Below, piece by piece: positions 4,073-12,820 of a stretch of DNA of 24,297 nucleotides. The DNA comes from a virus: IMG/VR virus record IMGVR_UViG_3300025889_000919, positions 1-24,297 of that record; one strand, 5' to 3'. The notes beneath the pieces are model-generated. The model was not told where the DNA came from and searched no databases. It saw only the letters and a list, made by a program, of their open reading frames with translations. The position numbers and the translations under genes were made by a program. How positions within the stretch are numbered: position 1 is the stretch's first letter; each line of letters begins with the position of its first letter.

Positions 4073-5915
4073 CTCCTAATGCAATGTCAACTTTGCTAGG
4101 GACTTTAAACTCCATACAAGTTTCCATCGTCTCTTTAATCTTATTTATGTCATTTTCATTTTTTATATCAAAACATAATTCATCATGAATTTGTAATTTA
4201 GGCATAAACCCTGCCTCATAACAACTAATAATAGCTTGTTTAGTTTGATCTGCTGCGGATCCTTGAATTAATCTATTTAGTGCTTTATAGGTAAATGCTC
4301 TTTTAATGTTAGCCCTACCATATTTTGATACTGCATTTTCAAAAGACTCAGCTTGATGAATACCAAAATCTTTTGTTTCCCACATATCAAATCTACATTT
4401 TCTACCTTTTTTAGTTCTTATGACACCTTCATCACTTGCTTTTTTCATGCATCTATCCGATAACAGTTTTACAAATGGAACCTTACGATTATACTTTGCT
4501 ATTAATGTTTCTGCCTCTTCTTTTGATAATCCCAGGCTTATTGCTAATTTGTTTTTACCCATACCGTACATCAACCCAAGTCCAATTGTTTTTGCTTGTG
4601 ATCGTTCTATTCCTGCTAGATCTGCTACTGTTTGATGGAAATCTGTTTCTGAATTAGAATAAGCTTCTACTAGTTCGGTAGACCCTTCATATCCTTCACC
4701 GATACTTGCTGCGTAATGAACGACCATTCTTGGTTCTTGTTGTGAATAGTCGAATGAACCCCATCTGCAACCTTCTTCGGGTAAGAATAGTCCTCTGATT
4801 CGTTTTGCATAATCTTTATTACGTGCGGGTAACTGTTGAAGATTAGGATTAGCCATAGACAAACGGCCAGAGACGGTCCCACCACTATCGCTACGTAATT
4901 GATTAATTTCTGCATGAATACGTCCCTTATACTCATATTTAAGTATCCCATGCAAGAAGGTATTGTGAAATTTATTAACTTCTCTAGCTTGTACAATTAA
5001 TTTACAGATCTTGTGTTTTGAGTTTGACAACCAGTTAGCCGTGAAGCTTGGTTCGCCAGTCTCAGTTCTAGGAAAATCTATTTTTAATCGCTCAAATATA
5101 TGGCCTATACCTCGAGCTTTCCATACATCTACATCTTCCCCTGCAATATCTTTAATGTCCTTTAAAATACCCTTTTCCTCGGCCATAAACGCCTTTTTAA
5201 GGCCATTCGCCTTCTCAACGTCCACTCGTATACCCTTTTCTCTCATTTCGATTAAAACAGGCAATAATCGTGATTCCATATCCCAGACAGTCTCCAGGCT
5301 TTGTTGCTGTATTTCTACCTTAAATCGTTGCCATAATAGGTACGTGAGCCGTGCATCTTGTTCCGCGTAAAAACCAACATGCTCAGCAGGTAACTTCCAC
5401 ATCTCAGCTTTAGGATCTATACCATGATCTTTGGCTGCTTCATTTAAATCTTGTTCACTTTTTAACTCCCCTAGGTAATCTTTTGACAGATTGTTTAGAC
5501 TATATGACCACCTGTTTTCATCTATAATACCCGCAGCAATCATCGTATCAACGATTTGACCATTAATTTTTATACCCATTCTTCTTAACCAACCCACATC
5601 GTATTGAGCATTATGGAATATCTTAGTTGCAGGTAATGCACATACGTCTCTCATGTATTTAATTACCTGTTTTTCAATCATGTTACCTCCACCAAAATGT
5701 TTAAAAGGAAAGTAACCTTGCCAACCTTCTACCGCTACAGCAAATCCTATGACATATCCATTACCTGTTGCCCAACCTGCACCAAGCTTTTCATTAATTC
5801 CTTCATCACGTGTTTCTAAGTCAATGGCTATTTCTTTATAACCAGATAAGTCTTTGTATTCTGATGGACATGCCCAAATATGTTTTTTAAAATTAAATGT
5901 AAACTGTAAAGACAT
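4050..5915 (-). CDS. polA: Family A DNA polymerase with 3'-5' exonuclease
   Basis: 621 residues, replicative DNA polymerase. Exonuclease motifs are present: Exo I DLET (D32, E34), Exo II HNAQYD (D106) and Exo III YAEQD (Y183, D187). Polymerase motifs follow: A, FDYSQQEPR (D389); B, RSQAKTIGLGLMYG (K442, Y450); C, IHDEL (D578, E579). There is no 5'-3' exonuclease domain, as usual for phage enzymes. The residue equivalent to E. coli Pol I F762 is leucine (L446, codon CTT at 4580-4578). The ATG at 5915 overlaps the upstream stop as TAATG, with AGGAA about 10 bases before it. It is the core of the leftward replication block. Confidence 0.97.
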   Translation of the reverse strand: MSLQFTFNFKKHIWACPSEYKDLSGYKEIAIDLETRDEGINEKLGAGWATGNGYVIGFAVAVEGWQGYFPFKHFGGGNMIEKQVIKYMRDVCALPATKIFHNAQYDVGWLRRMGIKINGQIVDTMIAAGIIDENRWSYSLNNLSKDYLGELKSEQDLNEAAKDHGIDPKAEMWKLPAEHVGFYAEQDARLTYLLWQRFKVEIQQQSLETVWDMESRLLPVLIEMREKGIRVDVEKANGLKKAFMAEEKGILKDIKDIAGEDVDVWKARGIGHIFERLKIDFPRTETGEPSFTANWLSNSKHKICKLIVQAREVNKFHNTFLHGILKYEYKGRIHAEINQLRSDSGGTVSGRLSMANPNLQQLPARNKDYAKRIRGLFLPEEGCRWGSFDYSQQEPRMVVHYAASIGEGYEGSTELVEAYSNSETDFHQTVADLAGIERSQAKTIGLGLMYGMGKNKLAISLGLSKEEAETLIAKYNRKVPFVKLLSDRCMKKASDEGVIRTKKGRKCRFDMWETKDFGIHQAESFENAVSKYGRANIKRAFTYKALNRLIQGSAADQTKQAIISCYEAGFMPKLQIHDELCFDIKNENDINKIKETMETCMEFKVPSKVDIALGDDFGQAT

Positions 5916-6091
5916 TATGCTTGTTTCCTATTGTAATAATCAACCATTGCACGTGACCCCTCATACTTTGTTAATCTTCTTTTCATCATTTGATTCTGTA
6001 AATAAAGTTTTTCATTTTTCTTTTTTAATTTATCTATGATTGTTCGAAATCTTAAATGCCAATTTTTTGCAAGATCTCTGTCACCAATCAT
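5915..6091 (-). CDS. 58-residue basic helical protein
   Basis: A gene just under usual length limits. Its ATG overlaps the DUF3310 stop as ATGA, and its TAA overlaps the polymerase ATG as TAATG. The sequence (MIGDRDLAKNWHLRF...) is strongly basic and helical, with a Lys/Glu-rich middle (KLKKKNEKLYLQNQMMKRRL) that could form a short coiled coil. Perfect coupling on both sides argues that it is translated. No family recognised. Position suggests a replication accessory or a coupling peptide. Confidence 0.75.
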   Translation of the reverse strand: MIGDRDLAKNWHLRFRTIIDKLKKKNEKLYLQNQMMKRRLTKYEGSRAMVDYYNRKQA

Positions 6092-6333
6092 TTCTTTTTC
6101 ATGTCTTTAAGTTTTTTAATTTCTAATTCACAATAATGTTTAATTTTCTCAAGATCTTCGATACCGTTTTTATTTAAATATCTGCAAACGTACTTAACTA
6201 CATTGCCTTGAAAAAATGATAGATTGTTTTTTGATATAAATTCATAGGGTTGTATGGTAAACGATTTATAGTGAGATCCTCCAATTTGTTTATCTTGTGG
6301 AAATGCATCTTCAAATATTCCTTTATTCGTCAT
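6088..6333 (-). CDS. DUF3310 family protein
   Basis: 81 residues. The sequence matches the typical DUF3310 layout seen in many phages: an IGGSHYK start motif (18-24), IQPYEF, then GNVVKYVCRY, KNGIEDLEKIKHYCELEI and a basic tail. The family is widespread in phages, usually near nucleotide-metabolism or replication genes, and its biochemical role is not settled to my knowledge. The ATG at 6333 overlaps the helicase stop by 11 bases and is preceded by GAGGAA. Confidence 0.9.
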   Translation of the reverse strand: MTNKGIFEDAFPQDKQIGGSHYKSFTIQPYEFISKNNLSFFQGNVVKYVCRYLNKNGIEDLEKIKHYCELEIKKLKDMKKK

Positions 6334-7969
6334 TTGTTCCTCTCATAAATTTTAAATAATCTTCGCCAATAGGGTAATGATACTTATAGTCAGTTGAAAG
6401 CACATGTAAAGTATCTTTTGCACGTGTTCCACCTGTATACCAAACCTTTTTTTCATTAGATTTTTCTTGTTTGTTTTTATGTCTAAAACTAGATGGCCAG
6501 TTAGCTTTCGAATACAATACAACATGATTTGCTTCATCACCTTTAACTGAATGTATAGTATCTATAATAACTCTTGGTGCTTCATCTAATGCTTTAGTTC
6601 CATATCTTTTTAATAACCTTAAAAAATAGATAACTTGTCTTGGTGCGAAGTTTCTTTTTAATATCCACCACCATTGTTTATGCTGCATCTCATCAGCCAT
6701 ATCAAGTCCACACCATTCTCTTAAATCATTAAAGTTATATTCTTGATAGTCAGGTACACCTTTCCAAAACTTTGGTGTTCTAAAATCAGAATCTTTAAGT
6801 TCTCGAATAAACCTAAACATAACTTCAGCATCTTTTTTATTAATCTTTTTACCATTACTAATAGCTGTCCAGGACTTGATCGCTTGCCATTGTTTAGTAT
6901 CAAATGATTTATTACCTTCATTATCTGAGAAATAAATACCTGCATCTTTAGCTAATAGTTTCAATTCATTTACAGTTCTATGAACCCGACCTAGTAAAAA
7001 CCAAGTGCCCTCTAAATTAAATGGAATCTCTTTAAAATTTAAATATCTTTTAACAGCACTCTTTTTATCTGCAGGATTAAACATCTTATCAATACTATCT
7101 AATATTCCTTGACGCATGATCTGTGTAAAATCATGTATTGCTTTACCGTATCGTCTTGTTTTCTTTAATACAACTTTGCGACCTGGAAAGTAATGCGTAA
7201 AGTATTTTGAATCTGCACCATTCCACTGATAGATAGCCTGGTCATCATCACCTGCTAAATAAACTCTTTTAACATTATCAACCATTTTATAAATGACAGA
7301 CCATTGTAATGGAGTAAAATCTTGAGCTTCATCTAATATTAATACTTCTAATTCTGGAAACTCTACTGTATCAATTGCTTTCTCAATCATATCGGTAAAG
7401 TCTATAAATGAAACTTCACCACCAGCTTTTTTATAATGTTCGTATGTATCAATCTTTCTTAAAAATACATCTAAGGAATCTAATCTGTGACTTTCTTGTT
7501 TATAAACGAGTGTTGGGTCGAGCATCATGTTTCGTGCTTTATCATAAATACCTAATGACCAATCTTTATATGTAAAGTTATCTTCAGATAATCTTGAGTC
7601 AGATCTTTTTACAAATTTATTTTGTAATGCATAATCAATCATACAATGTTTAGTATCAAAAATTTCTTCTTCAAAATATCTTCTGCAATATGAATGCAAA
7701 GTTCTGAAACGACTAAACTGTTTATCACTAATATGTGGAAACGCTTCTAGAGCTCTTTTGACTGCAGTATTTACTGCTTTGTTTGTAAAAGATATAAATG
7801 CAATCTTCTCTGGATCTACACCTTTTCGAATATATTTTTTAACTACCTTTTCTATGAGTGTCCAAGTTTTACCTGTGCCTGGAGGACCAAATATTTTAAT
7901 AGTCTTATTGTAAAGACTCTTATGCTTTTGGAGTTCTGAATTTTGTATGGTATTCGTCATCCATTTCAC
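6323..7969 (-). CDS. UvrD/Rep-like superfamily 1 DNA helicase
   Basis: 548 residues. SF1A motifs are in order: Walker A GPPGTGKT (28-35), Walker B LDEAQD (212-217), motif III DDDQAIYQWNGAD (241-253), motif IV around TRRYGKAI (271-278), motif V DTIHSVKGDEANHVV (470-484) and motif VI YTGGTRAKDTLHV (511-523). An ATP-driven 3'-5' DNA helicase/translocase is expected from the family. It is shorter than bacterial UvrD (about 720), with reduced inserts. The start is GTG at 7969 or ATG at 7960. Either overlaps the primase gene by 40-50 bases with only a weak ribosome site. Probable role: unwinding or remodelling at the fork. Confidence 0.95.
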   Translation of the reverse strand: MKWMTNTIQNSELQKHKSLYNKTIKIFGPPGTGKTWTLIEKVVKKYIRKGVDPEKIAFISFTNKAVNTAVKRALEAFPHISDKQFSRFRTLHSYCRRYFEEEIFDTKHCMIDYALQNKFVKRSDSRLSEDNFTYKDWSLGIYDKARNMMLDPTLVYKQESHRLDSLDVFLRKIDTYEHYKKAGGEVSFIDFTDMIEKAIDTVEFPELEVLILDEAQDFTPLQWSVIYKMVDNVKRVYLAGDDDQAIYQWNGADSKYFTHYFPGRKVVLKKTRRYGKAIHDFTQIMRQGILDSIDKMFNPADKKSAVKRYLNFKEIPFNLEGTWFLLGRVHRTVNELKLLAKDAGIYFSDNEGNKSFDTKQWQAIKSWTAISNGKKINKKDAEVMFRFIRELKDSDFRTPKFWKGVPDYQEYNFNDLREWCGLDMADEMQHKQWWWILKRNFAPRQVIYFLRLLKRYGTKALDEAPRVIIDTIHSVKGDEANHVVLYSKANWPSSFRHKNKQEKSNEKKVWYTGGTRAKDTLHVLSTDYKYHYPIGEDYLKFMRGTNDE

Positions 7970-9494
7970 TCACTACTTTTGATGTATTTGTTGTTTGCTT
8001 AATTGCTTGGTGACTTACAAACTCTGGCATAGCTACATACCAAACATTTTTTTCACCTTCATGGTAATCATGTTTATCACATCTTAATAATCGTAAAGCT
8101 TCTGCTACAGATGAGAAAGCTTTATGTGACGAACGCTTTAAATAACGATCTAATGTAGATCTTTTAAAGTAAATCATATTTGTTTTACTGTCTAATACTG
8201 TATATCCATCTTTAAGTTTATCAAAATCATCTTGTTCAATTGTAGATTCAAAGAAATCTTTTAACGTCTGATACTGCTCCTCTTCTAATGTATCTTCATA
8301 TTTTAATTGTGTATTCTCTGTTGCAGTCTCAACGATATACTTCATTAGTAATTCAAATGGATCTGGTCCCTTTTTAGGTCTTGGTAAGGTTAACCAAAAT
8401 ATTCTATGCTTAGCTAAACAAGTTCTCCATGACTTTTGGTCTTTAAAATCTTCTGGTCTAAATGCAATGTGTGCACCCCTAAAATCGCATTCCCAAACTA
8501 TGCCTTTTGTATCTTGAGTATAAATAATATTTTCAAATTCATTTTTAATATCAGGCGCCTGGACACCGATACCTAACTTTCTTAACTTACAAGTTTCTTT
8601 ATCACAAATAGATGCAACAAAACCATGTTTAGGTGGACAGAAGTATTCGTAACCTTTTGTATGTACCGATTGAGCAACCATATCACTTTCAGATCTTTTT
8701 AAAGGTCCTTTAGGATGGTTTGCATAAATAGATTTTTGTCTTTCCCAAGCAATATCTTTTAATTGTTTTACACTTAAACTGCCTTCTGCTTTTTTCATTT
8801 CAGTTACACAAATGTTAAATAACATATTATTTCTTTCACCTGTCCAACCTTCTTGTATTACTTTTTGAACACACGGAGGATATTCCCTCCAATCAGTTTC
8901 AGCATTGTATTCAGTAACTTTAGATTTTAAAAATTCTTTCGGATCTATTGTTTTCTTTTTTGCTAATTCTATAAAACCACCTAACATTAAAGGTGTATTA
9001 TTATCATCAAATGCATATTCAATTGCAGCATCTGCTTTGTGGTAAGGCATACCTACTGCTTTGTTTAATGGAAATACTTCTTTAGATAAAAAGTATTCTT
9101 TGTTAATCTCTTCTAACTTCTTTTTAATTTCAATTTTATCTGCCCATTCTGAGAAAAAAATAAATAAATGTAATCCACCAGATTTAGATTTAACAGGGAC
9201 AAGTGGTAAATCAAAATCTCTAATGATGTCGACATACTTTTTTTGTGAGTATGCTTTATAGTTTGCAGGGTCAATATCAATACAAGACCACTTCAACTTG
9301 TCACCATTTTCTGGTCGGATCCCTATTAAAATTTTACCTTCAATATGATCTTGCCATAACTGTTCGGTTACAGGTTCGTGATGCGTGAGGTAGTCTGCTT
9401 TTTTCTTACCCCGTTCATCAGTCTCCCCCGTCAGAGAGACTGTGATGAACTGGGAAGAGTCGCCCTCAAATAAATGAAGTAACTCTTTTTGCAT
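7920..9494 (-). CDS. Archaeo-eukaryotic-type (AEP) DNA primase
   Basis: 524 residues. Motif I CIDIDPAN (D73, D75) and motif II SKSGGLHLFIFF (S105, G107, H109) mark an AEP primase/polymerase catalytic domain in the first 170 residues. A helical PriCT-like region follows (about 205-285). Four cysteines, C208 (PPCVQ), C286, C297 and C302 (YFCPP, SICDKETC), followed by RKLGIG, suggest a metal or Fe-S site resembling that of large primase subunits. There is no Walker A, so this is not a primase-helicase fusion. It begins at 9494 as TAATG with the SSB-like gene's stop. Function: RNA or DNA primer synthesis for the phage replisome. Confidence 0.85.
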   Translation of the reverse strand: MQKELLHLFEGDSSQFITVSLTGETDERGKKKADYLTHHEPVTEQLWQDHIEGKILIGIRPENGDKLKWSCIDIDPANYKAYSQKKYVDIIRDFDLPLVPVKSKSGGLHLFIFFSEWADKIEIKKKLEEINKEYFLSKEVFPLNKAVGMPYHKADAAIEYAFDDNNTPLMLGGFIELAKKKTIDPKEFLKSKVTEYNAETDWREYPPCVQKVIQEGWTGERNNMLFNICVTEMKKAEGSLSVKQLKDIAWERQKSIYANHPKGPLKRSESDMVAQSVHTKGYEYFCPPKHGFVASICDKETCKLRKLGIGVQAPDIKNEFENIIYTQDTKGIVWECDFRGAHIAFRPEDFKDQKSWRTCLAKHRIFWLTLPRPKKGPDPFELLMKYIVETATENTQLKYEDTLEEEQYQTLKDFFESTIEQDDFDKLKDGYTVLDSKTNMIYFKRSTLDRYLKRSSHKAFSSVAEALRLLRCDKHDYHEGEKNVWYVAMPEFVSHQAIKQTTNTSKVVSEMDDEYHTKFRTPKA

Positions 9495-10312
9495 TAGAAC
9501 GGTGTGGCTTCGCTTGTGACCTCTTTTTTAACTTCTTCTTTACCGAAGTCAACTTTACCAAAGATGTCCGATTTCATCGCACTTTCATAAAACCCTTTTG
9601 ACGCTTCCAATGTAGGCGCCAATTTTGGATCGTCTAGATATCTATCGAATTCGACAACCCAACCATACCAAGAGTTTTGTGAATTACTTTCTTTGGTAGT
9701 TTTTAGTCTATAGGCTGTTGCCCAAGACGGTGGAGTAAAGAAACCTTTTTTACCTTTAAGTTTTCGACTTGCAATCATAGAATTCCAAGTTTTAGATTTC
9801 TTCTTTTGAGTAGATTTCATAGTAATCAATGCAGTCTCCACTGGTGCATAATTACTATCTAAGATTTGTACAAAATGATTTCCTGTATCTTCGATATAGT
9901 TACCATTTTCTAGTCTATCTTTTCCATCATCACCTCTCATAGTTTTAGACATGACAGACGGATCAGTATGTATACCTACAGGTCTACCTGGACTATCGCC
10001 TCTATCTTTCCACTCATTAAAGGTATTGATATATAAACATGGTACAACGATTAGACCGTCTTTACCTTTGTAAAGTGATCCAGTTATTTCATTGTAGATG
10101 TCACCTTGTTTTGCTGTTTCAATATACTTGCCATCTGATTCGTCAAGTACAGGTGAATTAGCATAAAGGATTTTTAGGATCGGGAGTCTTGTGTCCCTTG
10201 CAGTTACGAACTCTTGTCCTTGTCCTGCCATTTCTTCCAGATTAAATTGTACTGGAACAGATGCTTCTTTTTTAACTGCCACATCTTTTGCAGCTTCTTT
10301 TGCTTGTTGCAT
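9494..10312 (-). CDS. Probable single-stranded DNA-binding protein
   Basis: 272 residues. The core (about 20-230) is beta-rich with many aromatic and basic residues, including a KKKSKTW stretch and a GWVVEFDRYL segment. The C-terminus is a Lys/Glu-rich linker ending in EATPF, similar to the -PF tip that bacterial SSB uses to recruit partner proteins. It lies directly upstream of the primase and overlaps its start by one base (TAATG), with AAGGAG before its own ATG. The SSB call rests on position, composition and C-terminal tip rather than a recognised OB-fold signature. A recombination mediator is an alternative. Confidence 0.5.
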   Translation of the reverse strand: MQQAKEAAKDVAVKKEASVPVQFNLEEMAGQGQEFVTARDTRLPILKILYANSPVLDESDGKYIETAKQGDIYNEITGSLYKGKDGLIVVPCLYINTFNEWKDRGDSPGRPVGIHTDPSVMSKTMRGDDGKDRLENGNYIEDTGNHFVQILDSNYAPVETALITMKSTQKKKSKTWNSMIASRKLKGKKGFFTPPSWATAYRLKTTKESNSQNSWYGWVVEFDRYLDDPKLAPTLEASKGFYESAMKSDIFGKVDFGKEEVKKEVTSEATPF

Positions 10313-10314
10313 TG

Positions 10315-10860
10315 TTACTCCTTCGCTTTTATTTTGGTTCTTGTTGCTACGTAAACACCGAATAAATCGGCAGGAACGTCTTTACCATTTTCAATTTGTT
10401 CTCTAACGAACGCCTTGAGGGTCATCGGTTCCACCTTTTCGGCTTGCTTAACATTATGCCCTTTTTCTCTTAGATCGTCAACTAATTTCTTAGCGGTATC
10501 ATCTTCACCACGACTAAAAGTTATTGCGACATTGTTCTTGATTAAATCACCGTTTCCAGTTTCTCTTAACCAAGTAAAAGCCTCTTCGGTTCTTGATACA
10601 GGTATCCTTGCTGCATAGTATGGTTTAACTTCTACTGAAGAACCATCAGTTAATTTCAACGATGAAATACCTGCCTGTTGCATTAAGTTAGGGATATCCT
10701 GTTCAGAAAGTTTCAACTCTGATTCTTTAACCTTTTTCAGTTTGTCTTCTAGATCTGCTACTTCCTTCTGGATGTCCAATAGCTCATTGCACTTCTTAGC
10801 TATGTCTGCTGACATGCTTGTGTCGATTGTTATATTTTTCGACAACGCTTCTAAGTCCAT
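10315..10860 (-). CDS. Conserved phage protein with N-terminal coiled coil
   Basis: 181 residues. Residues 20-50 form a heptad-rich coiled coil (DIQKEVADLEDKLKKVKE). The rest is an alpha/beta domain with KPYYAARIPVSRTEEAFTWLRE and KVEPMTLKAFVREQIENGKDVP. Proteins of this general layout occur next to SSB-like and replication genes in many short-tailed phages, with no established function that I can name. It is the first gene of the leftward replication block. The ATG at 10860 has a strong AGGAGGT, and the stop is two bases from the next gene. Confidence 0.75.
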   Translation of the reverse strand: MDLEALSKNITIDTSMSADIAKKCNELLDIQKEVADLEDKLKKVKESELKLSEQDIPNLMQQAGISSLKLTDGSSVEVKPYYAARIPVSRTEEAFTWLRETGNGDLIKNNVAITFSRGEDDTAKKLVDDLREKGHNVKQAEKVEPMTLKAFVREQIENGKDVPADLFGVYVATRTKIKAKE

Positions 10861-10886
10861 ATTGACCTCCTATTTTATGTTTAACT

Positions 10887-10915
10887 CTATTAAAATACTT
10901 AATTGACAATGTAAA
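10887..10915 (-). promoter_or_regulatory. Leftward promoter of the replication block
   Basis: On the minus strand TTTACA (10915-10910) is followed after 17 bases by TAATAG (10892-10887). Transcription would begin near 10880 and give a 20-base leader carrying AGGAGGT before the ATG at 10860. It overlaps the rightward promoter of the SNF2-like gene. Confidence 0.45.
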
Positions 10916-10931
10916 GAAAAAAATATATTAA
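10903..10931 (+). promoter_or_regulatory. Rightward promoter of the SNF2-like helicase gene
   Basis: TTGACA (10903-10908), a 17-base A-rich spacer and TATTAA (10926-10931) make a good sigma70 promoter. An alternative -10 is TATATT at 10924-10929. Transcription would begin near 10938, leaving a leader of about 27 bases before the ATG at 10965. Confidence 0.6.
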
Positions 10932-10964
10932 TGGGACAACTCTAACCAATGAGATGAATAACGA

Positions 10965-12374
10965 ATGACGAAACAATATATTTATAAAACTAAACCCTTC
11001 GAACATCAACGACAAGCTTTAATCAAAGGTGCAGAAAGAAAAAACTTTGCGTACTTCATGGAAATGGGTACAGGTAAAACCAAAGTTGCAATTGATAACG
11101 CGTGTTGGTTGTATCAACAAAATAAAATAGCAACTGTAATCGTTATTGCACCTAACTCAGTTTATCGTAACTGGATTAATGAAATTAAAATACATGCACC
11201 TGTAGAGAATTTAAATATAGGTGCACATAAAATGGAACCGTTTAGATGGAAGGATGGTTATTTAAATTGGTTTTTAATTAATGTTGAAGCTTTAAGTCAT
11301 CCAAGTGGAGTAAAAGTATTACAAGAAATTACTCTAAATCATGCTTCTTCGTGTATGATGATTCTTGACGAAAGTACAACGATAAAAAACAGATCAGCAA
11401 AACGATCAAAAAACATTTGTAGACTAGGTAAGCCAATCCAATACAAAAGGATACTAACAGGCTCGCCAATAACAAAATCTCCATTAGACTTATTTACTCA
11501 ATGTGCCTTTCTAAGCGAATCGCTTTTAGGATTTAAATCCTTTTATACTTTTAGAGCAAGATATGCCGTAATGCAACAAATAGATATGAATGGTAGGCAA
11601 GTTTTATTTCCTAAATATTATACAAATCTAGATGAATTAGAATCTAAATTAAAAACATTTTCTTATCGTGTAAGAAAACATGAATGTTTAGATTTACCTG
11701 AGAAAATATATCAGATTAGACACTTAACTATGTCTAAAGAACAGAACGAAGTGTATCAACAACTCAAACGTATGGCTTTTGCTATATTAAATGATAAAGA
11801 AGTTAGCTTTCAAAACAAACTAACTGAGATAATTAAACTACACCAGGTATGTAATGGATTTGTAAAATCAGATGATGGTTCTATTACACCATTTGACAAT
11901 TGTGCTAAACTTAAAGACCTTATGACGATAGTGGATGAGGGAGAAGGTAAGTTTATTATTTGGGCTAACTATGTTCACAACATTAAAAAAATTATTGAAA
12001 CATTACGGAACACTTACGGGGATAGTTCTGTGGTTGCTATATATGGAGAAGTTTCAACAGAAGATAGGACAGAGGCTGTCCGAAGGTTTCAGACTGACGA
12101 TAGCTGCCGTTTTTTTGTTGGTAATCCTTCCACTGGTGGTTATGGTCTCACTCTTACCAATGCTAGTTACGTTGTTTATTTCTCTAATTCATACAATTTG
12201 GAAGTACGTCAACAATCTGAGGATAGAGCTCATCGAATCGGTCAAAAGAAAAATGTAACTTATATTGATCTGGTTATGAAAGATACGATTGATGAATTGA
12301 TTATCTCCGCGCTGAAAAAGAAAATCAAAATCAGCGCAGAGACTTTAGGTGAAGAAATATTAAAATGGTTATAA
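10965..12374 (+). CDS. SNF2-like superfamily 2 helicase/translocase
   Basis: 469 residues. Motifs in order: Q-like PFEHQRQAL (11-19), Walker A MGTGKT (34-39), Walker B LDEST (134-138, the DEST form common in phage members), motif III TGSP (165-168), motif V region GNPSTGGYGLTLTNA, and motif VI QSEDRAHRIGQ (417-427) typical of the SNF2 family. It should be an ATP-dependent double-stranded-DNA translocase. There is no accessory nuclease or RING domain. It is the only large rightward gene, has its own promoter and no strong Shine-Dalgarno. It ends stop-to-stop with hsp20 without a single spare base. Its role could be replication-fork or recombination remodelling. Confidence 0.95.
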   Translation: MTKQYIYKTKPFEHQRQALIKGAERKNFAYFMEMGTGKTKVAIDNACWLYQQNKIATVIVIAPNSVYRNWINEIKIHAPVENLNIGAHKMEPFRWKDGYLNWFLINVEALSHPSGVKVLQEITLNHASSCMMILDESTTIKNRSAKRSKNICRLGKPIQYKRILTGSPITKSPLDLFTQCAFLSESLLGFKSFYTFRARYAVMQQIDMNGRQVLFPKYYTNLDELESKLKTFSYRVRKHECLDLPEKIYQIRHLTMSKEQNEVYQQLKRMAFAILNDKEVSFQNKLTEIIKLHQVCNGFVKSDDGSITPFDNCAKLKDLMTIVDEGEGKFIIWANYVHNIKKIIETLRNTYGDSSVVAIYGEVSTEDRTEAVRRFQTDDSCRFFVGNPSTGGYGLTLTNASYVVYFSNSYNLEVRQQSEDRAHRIGQKKNVTYIDLVMKDTIDELIISALKKKIKISAETLGEEILKWL

Positions 12375-12764
12375 TTATTTAATATTTACTTTTGTACCTT
12401 TAACTTCTTCAGGTTCTTTAAAACCTAATTTAATTGTAAGTACACCATCTTTCATTTCAGCTTCATCAACAAGTACATCATTTCTTAATGAAAATTGTTT
12501 GTAAAACTTTTTATAAGATAGTCCTTTTGTAATATATTCTTTCTCAGAATCATCAACTTGACCTGATACAGTTAATATTCCATCTTTTACTTCAACAGAA
12601 ATATTTTTTTTATTGTATCCTGCTAGTCCTAATTCCATTCCATATTTACCTTTGCCATACTTCACAACATTGTAAAAAGGGAAAGAATGTATTTTAGTTA
12701 GATTATTGAAGACATGATCAAACGTGTCATCAAAAAAGTTATTCATTAAACCAAGTGCTGTCAT
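12375..12764 (-). CDS. hsp20: Hsp20-family small heat-shock protein
   Basis: 129 residues. The alpha-crystallin domain spans about 35-120, with hallmarks GLAGYNKKNISVEVKDGILTVSG (read in two parts, about 46-68) and GVLTIKLG near the end. A V-x-I tail (KVNIK) resembles the family's I-x-I oligomerisation motif. It is an ATP-independent holdase chaperone that keeps unfolded proteins soluble, here presumably phage or host proteins during infection or virion assembly. The ATG at 12764 has a perfect AAGGAGG. Upstream lies a promoter that fits a heat-shock sigma factor. It is convergent with the SNF2-like gene at zero distance. Confidence 0.95.
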   Translation of the reverse strand: MTALGLMNNFFDDTFDHVFNNLTKIHSFPFYNVVKYGKGKYGMELGLAGYNKKNISVEVKDGILTVSGQVDDSEKEYITKGLSYKKFYKQFSLRNDVLVDEAEMKDGVLTIKLGFKEPEEVKGTKVNIK

Positions 12765-12820
12765 ATTATCCTCCTTATTTAAGCAAGTTTAATAGGCCAC
12801 ATTACTGTGCACCTGCAATA

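Noticed and set aside
5341-5366. CCGTG-like tract in the polymerase as another invaded gene
   Set aside because: It encodes the Exo III motif YAEQDARLTY, which is constrained by function, so the resemblance is probably coincidental.
4420-5370. Several rightward open frames inside the polymerase gene (4420-4635, 4436-4657, 5011-5370)
   Set aside because: They are antisense to a protein with all catalytic motifs intact, lack ribosome sites, and their sequences have no domain-like pattern.
10191-10618. Rightward open frames opposite the SSB-like and coiled-coil genes
   Set aside because: Antisense shadows without ribosome sites or promoters.
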